7,204 bases of DNA from Ferruginibacter sp. GTDB lineage: Bacteria > Bacteroidota > Bacteroidia > Chitinophagales > Chitinophagaceae. Positions 6,440-7,204 of this stretch are shown in pieces. The first letter of the stretch is position 1. Each line of letters opens with the position of its first letter. Both the position numbers and the translations under genes were made by a program. The notes under the pieces are model-generated. The model had not been told where the DNA came from. It saw only the letters and a program-made list of their open reading frames with translations, and made no database searches. The stretch spans positions 1 through 7,204 of the forward strand of contig VERM01000069.1 in assembly GCA_018882645.1 (NCBI GenBank). The letters are read 5' to 3'.

Positions 6440-7204
6440 AAATCAAATCATTTGTGAAGTTAATTATATTGATATTATTTAATTCATTATTTCGAACAAG
6501 GTTATACATTGATTCTTCAGCAATGGGAAAATCGGTGGAAGATAAGATTGACAAAGCGAGATTTACATGATTATTGGGCTCCACCAAACAATCTTCTGAT
6601 ATTACATATTCAGGAAATGCTCCTACATTTGTAGCAATTACTGGCTTGGAAAGACCATAACTTGTCATGATTACTCCACTTTGAGTCGCTTCAATATAAG
6701 GACAAACAATTAAATCAGATTTTTTAATAAATGCCGCCAGCTCAGCAACGTCAAGATAATCGTTAATATGAAGAAAATGGTCTCTGAAATCTGCCATCAT
6801 GTTTTTTTCATCTTCCGAAAATAAAAAAGAATGCACCGGCTTACCAAGAAGCATAAAATACAAATTCTGTTTCTTCAAATCATCTATTAAATATTTAATT
6901 GCTTTAAGATAAATGTTTACACCTTTATATTGCGAAACTCTTCCGAATAATAAAATAACTTTTTTGTCTTTTTTTATTTCATCAATTTTATACTTCTTTA
7001 TTAATTCGTCATTCTGCAGTAAACTATAACTCTTATACGGTAAAAGTTTTGATGCAAATGTTTTTAATCGATTTCCATAACGAGAAATAAAAGCAGTTTT
7101 GCTAAATTGAGAAAACAATTGGATATTAGGTTTTAAATAAAAATAAATTTTCTTAACGCTTTGTTTTTTAAACTCAGACTCACCTATATGAGGGACAGGA
7201 TCAT
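6432..7204 (-). CDS. GT4-family glycosyltransferase (5' partial)
   Basis: The frame stays open to the right window edge. Reading from 7202 it begins DPVPHIGESEF, a conserved acceptor-domain motif in a GT4 subgroup, so the gene starts outside and 256 residues are visible. The TTG codon at 7118-7116 is internal and should not be taken as the start. Roughly 100-130 N-terminal residues are probably missing, judged from the usual family size. The donor-binding domain starts with VILLFGRVSQYKGVNIYLKA (about 6960-6900), followed by FMLLGKPV and YIEATQSGVIMTSYGLSKPV (about 6698-6639), then ATNVGAFPEYV. The first glutamate of the EX7E region is present (E in IEATQSG), but the residue eight positions on is methionine. 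The EATQSGV form is, from memory, usual in this subgroup. It is the first visible gene of the coupled run and overlaps the next by 8 bases. Specific sugar and acceptor are unknown. Confidence 0.9.
   Translation of the reverse strand, partial: DPVPHIGESEFKKQSVKKIYFYLKPNIQLFSQFSKTAFISRYGNRLKTFASKLLPYKSYSLLQNDELIKKYKIDEIKKDKKVILLFGRVSQYKGVNIYLKAIKYLIDDLKKQNLYFMLLGKPVHSFLFSEDEKNMMADFRDHFLHINDYLDVAELAAFIKKSDLIVCPYIEATQSGVIMTSYGLSKPVIATNVGAFPEYVISEDCLVEPNNHVNLALSILSSTDFPIAEESMYNLVRNNELNNINIINFTNDLIYA

Noticed and set aside
7116..7118. TTG codon as the start of the rightmost transferase gene
   Set aside because: The frame continues upstream through DPVPHIGESEF to the window edge, and starting here would remove the acceptor domain. 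The gene is cut by the window.
1..7204. tRNA, rRNA, CRISPR array or SusC/SusD utilisation locus
   Set aside because: No tRNA-like cloverleaf, rRNA sequence or regularly spaced repeats were seen. The outer-membrane gene is followed by a convergent gene, not by a susD-like gene.

Overview
The window looks like chromosomal DNA of a member of the Bacteroidota. The reasons are a large outer-membrane beta-barrel protein of the type with a carboxypeptidase-regulatory-like domain followed by a TonB plug, A/T-rich sequence before start codons with no clear Shine-Dalgarno motif, and low overall G+C. The exact class (Flavobacteriia, Chitinophagia or similar) cannot be fixed from this sequence.

Layout: positions 1-2615 (+) hold most of the outer-membrane protein gene, cut at its 5' end by the window edge. 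A 101-base convergent spacer follows (2616-2716). The rest, 2717-7204, is a minus-strand run of four glycosyltransferase genes, described here in transcription order. The first (6432-7204) is cut by the right window edge. The second (5321-6439) overlaps it by 8 bases. The third (4052-5320) starts directly after the stop codon of the second. After a 237-base gap comes the fourth (2717-3814), a DUF1972-type, rhamnosyltransferase-like enzyme. All four appear to be GT-B fold, GT4-like enzymes with different acceptor-side domains.

Four neighbouring, non-identical GT4-type enzymes on one strand, with the first three tightly coupled, fit a biosynthesis locus for a surface polysaccharide (exopolysaccharide, capsule or O-antigen). 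Each enzyme would add one sugar to a lipid-linked repeat unit on the cytoplasmic side of the inner membrane. No polymerase, flippase, initiating phosphoglycosyltransferase or nucleotide-sugar gene is visible, so the product cannot be named. The outer-membrane gene is convergent and richer in G+C, and is probably a separate unit rather than part of the pathway.

The glycosyltransferase block is clearly more A/T-rich than the outer-membrane gene and carries several long A tracts in its coding strands. The one non-coding stretch with visible structure is the 237-base gap at 3815-4051. It holds a tandem 8-base direct repeat with a 10-base period, an A/T-rich nested inverted repeat, a G+C-richer patch and a possible 18-codon reading frame just ahead of the last gene. 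I found no RNA gene, CRISPR array, transposase gene or evidence of a clearly new system.
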